From UBA830 sp002295635 (GTDB lineage Bacteria; Pseudomonadota; Alphaproteobacteria; MPNO01; UBA830), in assembly GCA_002295635.1 (NCBI GenBank), contig DBHK01000014.1, forward strand, positions 51,397-115,396: a stretch of 64,000 nucleotides of DNA, in the 5' to 3' direction. This document shows, piece after piece, positions 63,288-64,000 of this stretch. The position numbers were made by a program, and so were the translations under genes. The notes under the pieces were generated by a model, which ran no database searches, was not told the origin of the DNA, and was given only the letters and a program-made list of their open reading frames with translations. The stretch's first letter is position 1, and each line of letters opens with the position of its first letter.

Positions 63288-63317
63288 TTCCTCGGAACAA
63301 CCGTAGGAAGGTTTTTT
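63286..63317 (+). terminator. terminator/anti-ribosome-site hairpin before the 63320 gene
   Basis: CCTTCCT (63286-63292) pairs with AGGAAGG (63305-63311), extended by CGG/CCG across a bulged T, followed by six T. The 3' arm AGGAAGG is also the only ribosome site for the ATG at 63320, eight bases on. The hairpin would thus stop transcription and hide the ribosome site together. Confidence 0.75.
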
Positions 63318-63319
63318 AC

Positions 63320-63760
63320 ATGGGTAAATTAATCAATCTTGGCTCGGCACCACCGCACGATCCGATGTTCGGCATTAGTAGAAGCAACATCGTTTCCCGG
63401 TTGACCCGGAAGAATTGGCGCAGGAAAGCTGCTGGGCGGGCCAAAGACGGCCGCTTCCTCTATGTCATGGTCCGGCTTGGGGAAGAGGAAATCGATGGGA
63501 AAAATCAGAAACGATATTACGTCCGAGTGCACCTTGGATTGCCCGAAGACCGCAGCCTTAATGCAGACTTCGACAAACTGACCGACGCATTGGCATATGC
63601 GAATGGCGAGGATGGCGCTGCGCTGGCTTCATCGACACACATGGCCAGTGCGGATCAAATTCCGGAGGACCGAGGCGCAGATATCTATGTCTCTGGTTTT
63701 ACCGGACAGGGGGAAAATCGGCGCCATAATTTCACACTCCGATTACCCACCAAGGTTTAA
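63320..63760 (+). CDS. hypothetical protein of a mobile-element region
   Basis: 146 residues, soluble, starting MGKLINLGSAPPHDPMFGIS. A basic segment SNIVSRLTRKNWRRKAAGR precedes a beta-rich middle (RFLYVMVRLGEEEIDG, KRYYVRVHLGLPED) and a late GADIYVSGFTGQGENRRHNF. No family recognised. It is controlled, if at all, by the leader RNA and hairpin in front. A second small gene follows 100 bases downstream. Confidence 0.6.
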   Translation: MGKLINLGSAPPHDPMFGISRSNIVSRLTRKNWRRKAAGRAKDGRFLYVMVRLGEEEIDGKNQKRYYVRVHLGLPEDRSLNADFDKLTDALAYANGEDGAALASSTHMASADQIPEDRGADIYVSGFTGQGENRRHNFTLRLPTKV

Positions 63761-63862
63761 GGACTTCCACGTGACGGACTGACCCACCTGACGGGTCAAC
63801 GGCATTTGAACTTCAGATTGTGCGCCGGGGCATCCCGCCCAAAGCACTAAAGAGAGGTAAAG

Positions 63863-64000
63863 ATGACAGAGAAGACCCCCCAAAGACGTCTGCTTGAAGC
63901 AATGGTGACAATTAACGCGATCAATAACGGCCGTCCGGTACCTGACATGGACAAAATCCACGGCGGTTGGGTAACGAGTGTATTGCCCGGCCAAAGTCGG
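63863..64000 (+). CDS. hypothetical protein, N-terminal part (runs off window)
   Basis: 46 codons are visible from the ATG at 63863, with AGAGAGGT nine bases upstream: MTEKTPQRRLLEAMVTINAI and then NNGRPVPDMDKIHGGWV. It looks like real coding sequence on the same strand as the preceding hypothetical gene and probably forms an operon with it. Family unknown. Confidence 0.55.
   Translation, partial: MTEKTPQRRLLEAMVTINAINNGRPVPDMDKIHGGWVTSVLPGQSR

Noticed and set aside
1..64000. CRISPR arrays, intact insertion sequences or integrase genes
   Set aside because: No regularly spaced repeats, transposase motifs or tyrosine/serine recombinase signatures were seen, despite island-like regions.

Overview
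The window looks like part of an alphaproteobacterial chromosome, probably from a marine or soil heterotroph related to Rhodospirillales. The best evidence is the housekeeping block alanine-type aminotransferase, hom, glpX, recJ (29.5-34.9 kb, minus strand), an order I associate with that group. A complete TRAP transporter and many aromatic-degradation genes fit the same picture. A run of 342 N (28167-28508) shows it is a scaffold from a draft or metagenome assembly. Base composition is moderate, with AT-rich patches around 13.2-13.5 kb and 26.8 kb. The taxon is inferred from gene content only.

Layout. 0-6.5 kb: a catabolic island with a 4,5-dihydroxyphthalate decarboxylase-like gene (cut by the window edge), an AraC regulator, an iron-sulfur oxidoreductase overlapping a CoA ligase, and a fumarylacetoacetate hydrolase-family gene. 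6.7-14.7 kb: mixed small-molecule and stress genes (EamA exporter, RidA-like, alpha/beta hydrolase, DUF1989, FKBP, two VOC paralogues, methyltransferase) with eroded coding remnants between them. 15.0-16.0 kb: bactofilin with a small secreted protein. 16.2-25.7 kb: FAD oxidoreductase, a TRAP operon with a cysteine-less Asp/Glu racemase-fold gene, an LLM flavin monooxygenase, a DUF4149 membrane protein, a cysteine dioxygenase-like cupin and the first of three signal-less NMT1/THI5-like proteins. 26-36 kb: envelope proteins, tRNA-Glu and the housekeeping block. 36.5-45.6 kb: transporters, a GMC oxidoreductase, a deazaflavin-dependent reductase-like protein, a nucleotide-sugar epimerase and a two-subunit Rieske dioxygenase.

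45.8-51 kb: selO; a nickel superoxide dismutase fused behind a HupE/UreJ-like membrane leader and followed by its maturation protease sodX; an arylsulfotransferase-like propeller; an M23 peptidase. 51-58 kb: a compact cluster of three phthalate-dioxygenase-type Rieske oxygenases, two NMT1-like proteins without signal peptides and an IclR regulator. I read it as an aromatic-acid oxidation module in which the periplasmic-binding-protein fold may be used as an enzyme.

58.6-64 kb: a zone of serial insertions. Three degenerate 3' ends of initiator tRNA-fMet lie in the same orientation and separate small cassettes (MAPEG protein; flavodoxin-fold reductase plus PD-(D/E)XK nuclease; glycoside-hydrolase-like lipoprotein plus an HGGxSTGP protein). 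It ends in a structured leader RNA with an overlapping terminator, in front of an unrecognised gene pair. The points most worth following are the NiSOD-membrane fusion, the Rieske/NMT1-like pairing and the leader RNA.
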